A DNA stretch of 42,638 nucleotides from Candidatus Anammoximicrobium sp. (GTDB taxonomy: Bacteria; Planctomycetota; Planctomycetia; Pirellulales; Pirellulaceae), in contig JAAYYU010000049.1 of assembly GCA_012515235.1 (NCBI GenBank), positions 1 through 42,638 of the forward strand, written 5' to 3'. The notes below the pieces were generated by a model. The model made no database searches, was not told the origin of the DNA, and saw nothing but the letters and a program-made list of their open reading frames with translations. Positions 24,350-32,841 of this stretch are shown in pieces; position 1 is the first letter of the stretch, and each line of letters starts with the position of its first letter. The translations under genes and the position numbers were made by a program.

Positions 24350-25159
24350 TCACGCGTGCATGACCTGGCCGCCATCGACGTTGATCGTCTGGCCCGTGAT
24401 GTTCTCGGCGCGGCGGGACGCCAGAAAGACGGCCACTGCGGCGATGTCTTCGGGCGTTTGCCAGCGCCCCAGCGGGGCGACGCGGCGGGCCTTTTCGCCG
24501 GCCCATTCCTCGTACGATTGCCGCTGGTCCTCCGGTTGCCGGTCGTGCCAGGCTTGCCAGACCGAGCGGTTCAGCGGCGTGCGGATCATGCCGGGACTGA
24601 TCGCGTTGACGCGGACGTTGTACGGCGCGAGGTCCTTGGCGGCACATTGCGTGAAGTTGATCACAGCCGCTTTGGCGGCACTGTACGGCGGATCGGTCTG
24701 CGAACCGATCTGGCCGGCAATGGACGTGAAGAACAGAAAAGTGCCGCGCCGCGCGGCCAGCATCGGCGGCGCGAAGGCGTGCGCGGCGTGGACCGGTCCG
24801 AGAATGTTCACCCGCAGCACGCGGTCCCAGTCGCCGGGCTCCAGAGTCCAAAACGGAAAGCCGTATTTGCCGGAACCGATGCCCGCCGGGACGAACACGT
24901 GATCGCAGCGGCCGAATTCCGCAATCACCGCCGCCGCGATCTGTTGCACCGCGGGATAATCCGTCACGTCGGCCAGGAACGCACGGGCGGGCCGCCGCAG
25001 GTCGCGTTGGATCTCCGCCGCCAGCGACTCGACCGTCGAGGCGATGTCGACCAGCGCCAGCCGAACGCCCTCGCGGGCCAGTTCGACGGCAATCGCCCTG
25101 CCCAGTCCGCTGGCCGCGCCGATCACGACGGCCACTTCGTCCGCCAACTGCAAATCCAT
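24350..25159 (-). CDS. Short-chain dehydrogenase/reductase
   Basis: The 269-aa classical SDR has the cofactor motif GAASGLGRA (about 14-22), an adenine-pocket DVTD, an N-terminal VNILG, a Ser in the TSIAG strand, and the catalytic YSAAK pair. It ends with NVDGGQVMHA. It would oxidise or reduce a hydroxyl/keto group with NAD(P)(H) in the cytoplasm. Asp in LVDIAS after the second strand hints at NAD preference. Tail-to-tail pairing with an HpcH/HpaI aldolase suggests sugar-acid metabolism, but the substrate is not visible. A GGAGG site precedes the ATG. Confidence 0.88.
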   Translation of the reverse strand: MDLQLADEVAVVIGAASGLGRAIAVELAREGVRLALVDIASTVESLAAEIQRDLRRPARAFLADVTDYPAVQQIAAAVIAEFGRCDHVFVPAGIGSGKYGFPFWTLEPGDWDRVLRVNILGPVHAAHAFAPPMLAARRGTFLFFTSIAGQIGSQTDPPYSAAKAAVINFTQCAAKDLAPYNVRVNAISPGMIRTPLNRSVWQAWHDRQPEDQRQSYEEWAGEKARRVAPLGRWQTPEDIAAVAVFLASRRAENITGQTINVDGGQVMHA

Positions 25160-25239
25160 GCCTTCCCACCTCCGCCTGCGGACTCGCCCCGCAGCCCGGC
25201 TTTGCCCGCCAGCCGGGCTGCTTTGCTTTCGTCACCCAC

Positions 25240-26655
25240 TTACCACTTGTCCGTCCGGAACGGCGAAGCGGGCAGGCCTTCCTTGTTGGACAAGTTCGGC
25301 TCCGCCTCTTGCGTCCAGCCGAAACGCGCGGCCACGGGCTTGGCGACGGAATCGGCGGTCACGACCACCGTGTCGCCGTCGATCTCGGCCTTCGCCTCGA
25401 CGAAGCTCTTGTCTTCGCCCGCGATCGTGAACCAGCTCAGCGGTTTGCCGTCCCGCGAGACGAGGCCGCCGCCGACGTGGTCGAACGACAGGCGGATCTT
25501 GTTGCCTTCGACCTTCATCGACTTGTACAGCGGGCCCGAATACACGATGTCCGGCTTGCCGTACAGTTGGACCATGGCCCACAGCCCCAGCCGTTGGCCC
25601 ACGTCCTGCTTGTTCCGCGGGTGGATGTCCTTCACGTTGGCGATGTCGACCGTGACCGCCATGCCGGTCTTGGGGATGGCCAGCGTGGCCGTCTGCGCCT
25701 CCCAGATGCCGGGCAGATTCTTCGGATCGCCGCCGTAGCGGAACGGCGCGAGCTGGACGAAATAAAACGCCAGGTCCGGCTTGTTCCAGACCGACCGCCA
25801 GCCGGCGATCAGGGCTTTCTGCTTCTCGAAATACAGCATCGCTTCGCCGTTATTCGATTCGCCCTGATACCACAGCGCGCCGCGGATGCCGTAGGGGACC
25901 AACGGGTGAATCATGCCGTTGTACAGGGCCAACGGCGATTGGTGATTGATCTTGCCGTCCGCATTTTTCGTCGGGAACTTGTCCAGGTTGTCGGCGATGT
26001 CCTTCAGGGCGGGCACCTGCTGGAAGCCGACGGGCGGCGTCCAGGGCTCGATCCGCGTGCCGCCCCAGTTCGAGCCGATGATCCCGACGGGCACGTCCAA
26101 TTGCTGCTGCAGGTAGCGGGCAAAGAAGTAGCCGACCGCCGTAAAGCCGCCGACGGTCTGCGGTGCGCAGACTTGCCAGCCGCTGGACGCCACGTCCTCC
26201 TGCGGTTTGTCCATCGGCACGTGCGGGATCTTGATGTGGCGGATCTTGGGGTGGTTTGCGGCGGCGATTTCCTCCTGGGCGTTGTTCGAGGAAGCCACGG
26301 TCCATTCCATGTTCGACTGGCCGGAGCACAGCCAGACTTCGCCGACCAGGACGTTGTTGACCGTCACGGTGCTGGTCCCGGCGACGGTGATCGTGTGCGG
26401 GCCGCCTGCGGCCATGGCCGGCAGTTTCACGCTCCACTTTCCCTGCTCGCACGCCGTGGCCGTGAGCTTGGTCTCACCGAGGGTCACGGTGACTTTCGCG
26501 CCGGGTTCGTCCCAGCCCCAGATCGGCACGGCTTCGCCGCGCTGCAGAACCATGTTGTCGCCGATCACCGAGGGCAGCTTGACCGCCGCCGACGCGGCAG
26601 ACGCGCACACGACGACGGCCAGCAGAACCAGCCAACCAACGTTGCGGACTCTCAT
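25240..26655 (-). CDS. Secreted sialate O-acetylesterase-like esterase
   Basis: This 471-aa exported protein has a signal peptide (VGWLVLLAVVVCASAASA), a beta-sandwich N-terminal part (PSVIGDNMVLQRG, PIWGWDEPGAKV) and an SGNH-type hydrolase domain. The catalytic blocks are WLCSGQSNMEW (nucleophile Ser), the block III-like WYQGESN, and DIHPRNKQ carrying the Asp/His pair. The enzyme removes O-acetyl groups from sialic acids or other acetylated sugars in the periplasm. It is common among planctomycete polysaccharide genes. The ATG at 26655 has AAGGAG about 10 bases before it. It is divergent from the UroD-family gene. Confidence 0.88.
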   Translation of the reverse strand: MRVRNVGWLVLLAVVVCASAASAAVKLPSVIGDNMVLQRGEAVPIWGWDEPGAKVTVTLGETKLTATACEQGKWSVKLPAMAAGGPHTITVAGTSTVTVNNVLVGEVWLCSGQSNMEWTVASSNNAQEEIAAANHPKIRHIKIPHVPMDKPQEDVASSGWQVCAPQTVGGFTAVGYFFARYLQQQLDVPVGIIGSNWGGTRIEPWTPPVGFQQVPALKDIADNLDKFPTKNADGKINHQSPLALYNGMIHPLVPYGIRGALWYQGESNNGEAMLYFEKQKALIAGWRSVWNKPDLAFYFVQLAPFRYGGDPKNLPGIWEAQTATLAIPKTGMAVTVDIANVKDIHPRNKQDVGQRLGLWAMVQLYGKPDIVYSGPLYKSMKVEGNKIRLSFDHVGGGLVSRDGKPLSWFTIAGEDKSFVEAKAEIDGDTVVVTADSVAKPVAARFGWTQEAEPNLSNKEGLPASPFRTDKW

Positions 26656-26821
26656 GACATTCTTCTCCTTGCTGAAACTCTTGAAAAACCAGAAGGCCAG
26701 GGGCAGGAAAAAACACGGCAGGTTGCGAGACCCTACTACGATAGCGGGCTGGAAAACGCGAAGCAAGAACGGTAAGAAGTGGACGGCAGCGCAAGCGCGA
26801 CTTTCCAGCGAGGACAGCACG

Positions 26822-27877
26822 ATGGAAATGACACCCCGCCAGCGGTGGTTGGCGTTGTTGGGCCGGCAGCCGGCCGATCGCATCCCCACGGATTACCAAG
26901 CGACCGCCGAGGTCACCGCGCGGCTGTTGCACGAGTTGGGCTGTGCCGGCGAAGACGCGCTGTGGCGGAAGCTGCACGTCGACAAGCGGAAGTACGTCGC
27001 GTCCCGCTGGCGGCTGCCGCACCATCCCGACGATCCGCAGGCGGACCTGTGGGGCGTGCGTTACCAGCGGATGGACTACGGCTCCGGGGCCTACGAAGAA
27101 CCGGCTTTTTGCCCGCTGGCCGCGGCCGAGACCGTGGCCGACGTGCACGCCCACCGCTGGCCGGATCCCGACGATTTCGATTACGCCGCAATCGCCCGCG
27201 CGCTGGACGCAGACGACGGCTACTGGCCGATCCACTCCTGCTGCTACGAGCCGTTTCTGCTGTACGGATATCTGCGCGGCTTGGAGCGGTCCTTCGAAGA
27301 CCTGGTGTTGCGGCCGGAACTGGCCGACGCGATTCTGGGCCACCTCTTCGCGTTTTATTACGAACACCAGCGGCGTTGTTTCGAGGCGGGCGGCGGACGG
27401 ATCCATTTGACGTGGGTCGCCGAAGACTTGGGTTCCCAGACCGGGCCGCTGATGAGCCTGGCCATGTACCGCCGGTTTCTGCTGCCCAACCAGATCAAGA
27501 TGGCGGAACTGGCCCGCTCGTACGGCATTCACGTCATGTACCACACCGACGGCGCCGCGCGGCTGTTCCTGCCGGACTTGATCGAGCAGGTCGGGATCGA
27601 GGTGCTGAACCCGGTTCAATGGCGGTGTGCCGGCATGGAACGCGAGGGGCTCGTGGCCGACTTCGGCGACCGCCTCATCTTCCACGGCTCGATCGACAAT
27701 CAGTACACGCTTCCGTTCGGCACGCCGGACGACGTCGTGGCCGAGGTCCGGGAGAGTATCGAGATCTATCGATCCGCGCGGTGGATTTGCAATCCGTGCC
27801 ACAACATTCAACCCAATACGCCGACGGCCAACATCGTGGCCATGTACGAGGCGATTCACGAGTTCGGCAAACCCTAG
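26822..27877 (+). CDS. Uroporphyrinogen-decarboxylase-family (MtaA/CmuA-like) protein
   Basis: The 351-aa cytoplasmic protein opens with MTPRQRWLALLGRQPADRIP, a start typical of UroD-superfamily proteins. It has the ADLWGV and YGSG region and the GIHVMYHTDGAARLFLPDLIE block that replaces the zinc-binding HxC segment of corrinoid methyltransferases. It ends in ICNPCHNIQPNTPTAN. The heme-pathway Arg pattern is absent and no heme genes are nearby, so a true HemE is unlikely. Members next to sugar genes are often annotated as methyltransferases with unknown substrates. The start has GAGG 9 bases upstream. The alpha-galactosidase follows 10 bp downstream, so the two form an operon. Confidence 0.75.
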   Translation: MEMTPRQRWLALLGRQPADRIPTDYQATAEVTARLLHELGCAGEDALWRKLHVDKRKYVASRWRLPHHPDDPQADLWGVRYQRMDYGSGAYEEPAFCPLAAAETVADVHAHRWPDPDDFDYAAIARALDADDGYWPIHSCCYEPFLLYGYLRGLERSFEDLVLRPELADAILGHLFAFYYEHQRRCFEAGGGRIHLTWVAEDLGSQTGPLMSLAMYRRFLLPNQIKMAELARSYGIHVMYHTDGAARLFLPDLIEQVGIEVLNPVQWRCAGMEREGLVADFGDRLIFHGSIDNQYTLPFGTPDDVVAEVRESIEIYRSARWICNPCHNIQPNTPTANIVAMYEAIHEFGKP

Positions 27878-27887
27878 AGGTACAGCG

Positions 27888-29546
27888 ATGAACGGAAGAA
27901 CCGAAGAGCGGGCAGCAAAATGGGGCACAGAAAAATCGAAGAGGGAACGGGGAAGGCTGCGTTTCTGGAGCGCGTGTCTGCGGGGCGTTGTCTTGGCGCT
28001 GTCGGGGATCGTAGCCGGCGTGGCGAGCACGGGCGGGAGTCTAGGTGCCTGGGGCGCTGACGAGCCGTTGCGCGAGATGCTCACTCCACCCCCTCCGCCC
28101 CAGCCGCGGATCAACGGGGCGAAGGTATTCGGGGTCCGCCCCGACCGTCCCGTGCTGTACACCGTCGCGGCCACCGGCGAACGGCCGATGAAGTTTTCGG
28201 CCGCGAATCTGCCTGAGGGCTTACACCTGGACGAGCAGAGCGGCCGAATCCGCGGCTCGCTGGCCCAGCGCGGCACGCATCGCGTGCTGCTGCGGGCGGA
28301 GAACCGGGCGGGCCGGGCCGAGCGGGAATTGCGGATCGTCGTTGGCGACGAGTTGCTGCTGACGCCGCTGTTGGGCTGCAACACCTGGGGCGGCTGGGGA
28401 CCGCGGGTCACGGACGCCAACCTCCGCGCGGCGGCCGAGGCGATGGTCAAGTCGGGGTTGATCGACCACGGCTGGCAGTACGTCAACATCGACGACGGCT
28501 GGCAGGGCCTTCGCGGCGGTCCGCACAACGCGATCCTGCCCAACGACAAGTTCGGCGATATGCGGGCGCTGTGCGATTACATCCATCATCTGGGACTGAA
28601 GGCCGGCATCTACTCGACGCCCTGGATCACCAGCTACGCCGGGTTCGTCGGCGGATCGAGCGACGACCCGCAGGGCGCGTGGCAGCGGCCCAAGACGCCC
28701 CGCGACGGCTGGCGTTTCGGCAAGTACCTGTTTGAGGCCAACGACGCCCGCCAGTGGGCCGAGTGGGGATTCGACTACGCCAAGTACGATTGGGGCGTCG
28801 ACCGCGCCGAGATCACGCGGCGCATGGCGGAGGCGTTGGCCGCCTGCGATCGCGACATCGTGTTGGAGCTGTCAAATTCCGTGCCCCTGGCTCAGGCGGC
28901 CGAGCACGCGCCTCTGGCGCAACTTTCCCGCACCACGGGCGACCTGGTGGATCTCTGGGACCGCTCGCAGATGGACGCGGGGCTGGCCCGTTGGGCCGTC
29001 GGCATTCGCGAGGTGTGGCTCGCGCACGACGCCTGGGCTCCGCACCAGCGGCCCGGACACTGGAATCACGCCTGCAATCTGCGCATCGGCCTGCTGGGCG
29101 GGTGGCGGAACCAGCCGCTGACGCCGTCGCGGCTGACGCCCGACGAGCAGTACTCGCACATCAGCCTGTGGTGCCTGTGGGGCTCGCCCATGATCATCGG
29201 CACGCCGATCGAACGGCTCGATCCGTTCACCTTGTCGCTGCTGTCCAACGACGAAGTGCTGGAAGTCCACCAGGACCCGCTAGGCCAGCAGGGCCGGCGG
29301 ATCGAAGTGGGCGGCGGCGAGGCGGTCGTCAAGCCGTTGGAAGACGGCTCGCGGGCCGTGGGCCTGTTCAATCCCGGCGCCGAGCCAGCGCGGGTCTCGG
29401 TCGATTGGGCCGCGCTGCGTCTCAGCGGCCCGCAGCGTGTCCGCGACCTGTGGCGGCAGAAAGACCTCGGCGTCCACGCCGCTGGGTTCGCCGCCGACAT
29501 CCGGCCCCACGGCGTCGTCATGGTCCGCGTCGCGCCGTTTCCTTAG
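27888..29546 (+). CDS. Exported GH27 alpha-galactosidase with N-terminal putative Ig domain
   Basis: This 552-aa protein has a basic N-terminus followed by a hydrophobic helix (about 26-55) that should act as a signal or anchor. A small beta domain (about 80-155) with LPEGLHLDEQSGRIRGS resembles the putative Ig (He_PIG) type. From about 160 comes the GH27 barrel: LGCNTWGGWG, YVNIDDGWQG, the nucleophile D301 in YAKYDWG, and the likely acid/base D352 in RTTGDLVDLW. A beta-sandwich ends the protein. It would release alpha-linked galactose (or N-acetylgalactosamine) by retention. The usual HWNDPDML block reads HWNHACNL here. GAGG lies 9 bases before the ATG. Confidence 0.85.
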   Translation: MNGRTEERAAKWGTEKSKRERGRLRFWSACLRGVVLALSGIVAGVASTGGSLGAWGADEPLREMLTPPPPPQPRINGAKVFGVRPDRPVLYTVAATGERPMKFSAANLPEGLHLDEQSGRIRGSLAQRGTHRVLLRAENRAGRAERELRIVVGDELLLTPLLGCNTWGGWGPRVTDANLRAAAEAMVKSGLIDHGWQYVNIDDGWQGLRGGPHNAILPNDKFGDMRALCDYIHHLGLKAGIYSTPWITSYAGFVGGSSDDPQGAWQRPKTPRDGWRFGKYLFEANDARQWAEWGFDYAKYDWGVDRAEITRRMAEALAACDRDIVLELSNSVPLAQAAEHAPLAQLSRTTGDLVDLWDRSQMDAGLARWAVGIREVWLAHDAWAPHQRPGHWNHACNLRIGLLGGWRNQPLTPSRLTPDEQYSHISLWCLWGSPMIIGTPIERLDPFTLSLLSNDEVLEVHQDPLGQQGRRIEVGGGEAVVKPLEDGSRAVGLFNPGAEPARVSVDWAALRLSGPQRVRDLWRQKDLGVHAAGFAADIRPHGVVMVRVAPFP

Positions 29547-29901
29547 TCGCGCAAGGCTCCTCTCGCCCAATCACCACATCCCCATCTCCTGGCACCTTCG
29601 GCCGACCGGCTGCTACTGGAAGTGAATGCGGTCAGGTGCAATCAGGAACCGCTGGCCGCCGATGTTGCAGGCCGGATAAGCCCTGCCGGTTCACGAGGGG
29701 GTTCCTGTCGATGCGAATGGGTCTCCCTATTACCACCGACGCTGGACAATCGCCATCTGCGATGCCTTGCGTACGGTCGCCGCCTCGCATGGTCACGGTC
29801 AAACGAATGTGAGTCTTTTGTCGCGAGGGGCAGAACGAGACTGTTGGAAACGAAACAGCGAGGCCCGGCGGCCTTGCGTTCCGTTCGCCAATCGTAAGGC
29901 G
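29547..29901. other. Gene-free region between convergent genes
   Basis: The 355 bp hold short open frames on both strands with no recognisable protein. I see no clear terminator or repeat. Confidence 0.4.
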
Positions 29902-31740
29902 TCAATCCAGCTGAAACTGGGCGAGGTACTCGTCGATCGCGTATTGCTTCGCGCCCGGTTGCTGGTCTTTGAGCAAGACAAAATCCTCCAGCACCAAGGC
30001 GTCCATGTTGGTGGCCAGGAAGCAGCGGTAGGCGTGTTCGGGCGAGCAGACGATGGGCTCGCCGCGGACGTTGAAGCTGGTGTTGATGATCACCGGCGAG
30101 CCGGTCCGGGCCTCGAACTGCTTCAGCAGCCGCCAGTAGCGCGGGTGCCGGTCGCGGTCGACCGTCTGGACGCGGGCGGAGTAGTCGACGTGCGTGATCG
30201 CCGGCACGACGGAGCGCTGTATCCGCAGCTTGTCGATGCCCGCGCGCTGCAGATCGGGCGCGCTCAACGGCAGTCGCTTGTCGCCCTGCACGGGCGCGAC
30301 CAGCAGCATGTAGGGGCTGGGCTGGTGGGCACGCATCTCGAAGAATTCGTTCACGCGTTCTTCCAGCACCGACGGCGCGAACGGCCGGAACGACTCGCGG
30401 AACTTGATCTTCAAGTTCATCACCGACTGCATCCGCGTGCTGCGGGCGTCGCCCAGGATGCTCCGTCCGCCCAGCGCCCGCGGCCCGAATTCCATGCGGC
30501 CGTGGAGCCAGCCGACGACCTTTTCGGAGGCGATCAGCTGGGCGACGTAGTCGCAAAGCTGATCTTCGTCGTCGAACCGGCGGTAGCGGGCCCCCTGGGC
30601 GTCCAGGAAGCGGCGAATCTCGGCGGCCGAGAAACGGGGGCCGAGCAGCGAACCCTGTTGGGAATCCAGCCGGTTCGCCTCGCGCGGTTGCCCTAGCAAC
30701 TGATGCCAGATGAACAAGGCCGCGCCCAGCGCGCCGCCCGCGTCTCCCGCGGCGGGTTGAATCCAGAGGTCGGTGTACGGACCCTCGCGGAGGATGCGGC
30801 CGTTGGCCACGCAGTTCAGCGCCACACCGCCAGCCAGGCACAGCTGCGTCAGGCCGGTTTGCTCGTGGACGTGGCGTGCCGTGCGAAGCACGATCTCCTC
30901 GGTCACGGCCTGGACCGACGCCGCCAGGTCCATCTCGCGCTGTGTGAGCGGCGTTTCCGGGCGCCGCGGCGGGCCGCCGAACAGCCGCTCGAACCGGCGC
31001 GACGTCATGGTCAGTCCTTGGCAGTAGTTGAAGTAGGACATGTCCATGCGGAACGAGCCGTCGGGCTTCAGATCGATCAGCTTGTCCAAGATCAGGTCTG
31101 CGTATTTCGGTTCGCCGTAGGGGGCCAGTCCCATCAGCTTGTATTCGCCTGAATTGACGCGGAAGCCGCAGAAGTAGGTGAAGGCCGAGTACAGCAGGCC
31201 CGGCGAGTGCGGGAAGTGCAGCTCGTGCGTGAGCGTGATCCGGTTGCCGCGCCCGACCCCGTAGCTGGCAGTGGCCCACTCGCCCACGCCGTCCATCGTC
31301 AGGATCGCCGCCTCGTCGAAGGGCGACGGGAAAAACGCGCTGGCCGCGTGCGACTCGTGGTGCTCCGTGAACACGTACTGCTTGCGGTAGGCGTGTCGCA
31401 GCCCCTGGTTCAATTCCCGCCGCAGGTGCAGTTTCTGCTTCAGCCACACCGGCATCGCGCTCAGGAAGGACCGGAAGCCGGACGGGGCAAATGCGAGATA
31501 CGTCTCGAGCAGCCGCTCGAATTTCAGAAACGGCTTATCGTAGAAGCCCACGTAGTCCAGGTCCTCCGGTCCGATCCCGGCTTCCTGGAAGCAGTACTCG
31601 ATCGCGTGGCGCGGGAACCGCTCGTCGTGCTTCTTGCGGGTAAACCGTTCCTCCTGCGCCGCGGCGACAATCTGCCCGTCGCGGACCAGCGCCGCCGCCG
31701 CATCGTGATAGAACGCCGAGATGCCGAGGATGGTGGTCAT
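29902..31740 (-). CDS. NodU/CmcH-family carbamoyltransferase
   Basis: This 612-aa protein of the carbamoyltransferase family uses carbamoyl phosphate and ATP to O-carbamoylate a sugar or natural product. The N-terminal Kae1-like domain starts ILGISAFYHDAAAALV and contains the metal-binding HHESHAASAFF and the ILTMDGVGEW phosphate loop. The C-terminal YrdC-like domain is marked by GRMEFGPRALGGRSILGDAR and NTSFNVRGEPIVCSPEHAYRCF. Length and motifs are complete. GAGGA precedes the ATG. No clear biosynthetic cluster surrounds it, so the acceptor (perhaps a surface glycan) is unknown. Confidence 0.9.
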   Translation of the reverse strand: MTTILGISAFYHDAAAALVRDGQIVAAAQEERFTRKKHDERFPRHAIEYCFQEAGIGPEDLDYVGFYDKPFLKFERLLETYLAFAPSGFRSFLSAMPVWLKQKLHLRRELNQGLRHAYRKQYVFTEHHESHAASAFFPSPFDEAAILTMDGVGEWATASYGVGRGNRITLTHELHFPHSPGLLYSAFTYFCGFRVNSGEYKLMGLAPYGEPKYADLILDKLIDLKPDGSFRMDMSYFNYCQGLTMTSRRFERLFGGPPRRPETPLTQREMDLAASVQAVTEEIVLRTARHVHEQTGLTQLCLAGGVALNCVANGRILREGPYTDLWIQPAAGDAGGALGAALFIWHQLLGQPREANRLDSQQGSLLGPRFSAAEIRRFLDAQGARYRRFDDEDQLCDYVAQLIASEKVVGWLHGRMEFGPRALGGRSILGDARSTRMQSVMNLKIKFRESFRPFAPSVLEERVNEFFEMRAHQPSPYMLLVAPVQGDKRLPLSAPDLQRAGIDKLRIQRSVVPAITHVDYSARVQTVDRDRHPRYWRLLKQFEARTGSPVIINTSFNVRGEPIVCSPEHAYRCFLATNMDALVLEDFVLLKDQQPGAKQYAIDEYLAQFQLD

Positions 31741-31768
31741 GTATCCTCACAATGGTCGGGGCATTCAG

Positions 31769-31788
31769 GGCTCGCCTTTTCGCGAGCC
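31769..31788. other. Hairpin between the PIN-toxin and carbamoyltransferase genes
   Basis: GGCTCGC (31769-31775) and GCGAGCC (31782-31788) form a perfect 7-bp stem with a 6-base loop. On the minus strand it lies downstream of the PIN gene and upstream of the carbamoyltransferase start. No U tract follows, so it is only a possible terminator or operator. Confidence 0.35.
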
Positions 31789-31840
31789 GTGACTCGTCAC
31801 CGCCGAATTCTCGACGGATCGCGCACTTTCGGAGAGACGT

Positions 31841-32269
31841 TCAGGGTTCTTTCGTCAGCAAGGCACGAAAACCGGCTTGCTCGAAATGCTGACCGGACGT
31901 GAGGGCATCCAAGAGCCCGCGTTGCGGCATGATCACGAACGAACCGCAATCGGTAAGTCCCCACTCTTTGTCGCGCCGCTTCCGGTACAGGTCGAGCGCA
32001 TCGGAGTAGAGTTGCGGCGATGCGGAAATGATCTCGACAAAGCTACTCCCCGCCACCGCGTCGAGAGCACGGACGGCATGTTCGCGAAAACCGATGGTCG
32101 ACAAACCATCCGCGATCTCGATGAGTACGAACTGGCTGGTAACCAGCCGGCGTTGCTGCTCCGACAGAGCTTGTTCCCATTGCCGCGCTCGAGAGTGCCA
32201 GCGATCGCGCGTGTTAATCAGCGCGAACATGTAGGCCGTATCGAGGAAAGCTGGAGGCGGGGCCGCCAT
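31841..32269 (-). CDS. PIN-domain ribonuclease toxin (VapC-like)
   Basis: The 142-aa protein has the PIN-domain pattern: the first Asp in FLDTAYMFALIN, the conserved Glu in LIEIADGL, the third acidic region in RRDKEWGLTDCGSF, and a C-terminal SGQHFEQAGF. PIN toxins cleave RNA (often tRNA or rRNA loops) with Mg ions and are held inactive by a partner antitoxin. Its gene begins 4 bp after the stop of a 71-codon gene, the usual antitoxin-then-toxin order. All four acidic positions appear filled, so it is probably active. Confidence 0.85.
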   Translation of the reverse strand: MAAPPPAFLDTAYMFALINTRDRWHSRARQWEQALSEQQRRLVTSQFVLIEIADGLSTIGFREHAVRALDAVAGSSFVEIISASPQLYSDALDLYRKRRDKEWGLTDCGSFVIMPQRGLLDALTSGQHFEQAGFRALLTKEP

Positions 32270-32273
32270 CGCG

Positions 32274-32489
32274 TCAGTCCTTTGGGCCCGGCTGGGCGTA
32301 CTGCTCGTGCCGATCAGCTAAATCGCTCACGCCCATGTCTGTGGCAAGGTGGGCGATCTCCGTGAGAGGATAGCTTTCCGGTTCGACCGTTTCAATGCGA
32401 ACGCGCAGCCGCCGGCCGGGCGGCAGTCCAAGTGGCACATCGGGCACAATAACAGTACCGTCGAAATGGGCGGAGATCGTCTCAGACAT
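32274..32489 (-). CDS. Putative antitoxin for the PIN toxin
   Basis: The 71-aa protein lies directly upstream of the PIN gene. It starts MSETISAHFDGTVIVPD and continues LPPGRRLRVRIE, a beta-rich region common in small antitoxin-like proteins next to PIN genes. A helical, acidic C-terminus that could bind the toxin follows. No classical AbrB or ribbon-helix-helix motif is certain. The antitoxin role rests mainly on size and position. Confidence 0.7.
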   Translation of the reverse strand: MSETISAHFDGTVIVPDVPLGLPPGRRLRVRIETVEPESYPLTEIAHLATDMGVSDLADRHEQYAQPGPKD

Positions 32490-32841
32490 CGCTATTTGTC
32501 TCCCGCAAGTGACCAGACCCTTCTTAGTCTAAACGAAATCTGTTGCCACGGGAAAGGGGCCAGAGATTTAGATAGTTGCCTGGGAGGAACTCGTTGAACA
32601 CTGACGCGGAACACTCACAGATAAAGTGCTCCAAGACGCTGGCGGGGCAGGCACGTTCGTTCGGTTCGCTTGGGGTGCTGCCGACGAGACGGCCCGAATT
32701 TCGTCAAGGTCTTGCATCGCGGCCAAGCGGCCCTGATAATCGGACGCCTACGCCCAGCCGACCAAGACCCGGGCCGCGGTGTGCCCGGGTGCCGGCTCTA
32801 CGAGTCTTTTTCCCAGATGCATCCCAAAGAGGAGGTCCACC
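32490..32841. other. Divergent intergenic region
   Basis: The 352 bp separate the antitoxin gene from the Gfo/Idh/MocA gene. The right half contains a likely promoter (listed separately). I see no gene. Confidence 0.4.
32712..32740 (+). promoter_or_regulatory. Probable sigma70-type promoter of the Gfo/Idh/MocA gene
   Basis: TTGCAT (32712-32717) and GATAAT (32735-32740) are separated by 17 bases and match the consensus at four and five positions. The spacer holds GCGGCCAAGCGGCC, a short direct repeat that also reads as a GGCC dyad and could bind a regulator. The start codon lies about 100 bases downstream. Confidence 0.5.

Noticed and set aside
26822..27877. HemE (true uroporphyrinogen decarboxylase)
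   Set aside because: The characteristic HemE N-terminal Arg motif is absent, and it sits in an operon with an alpha-galactosidase rather than heme genes.
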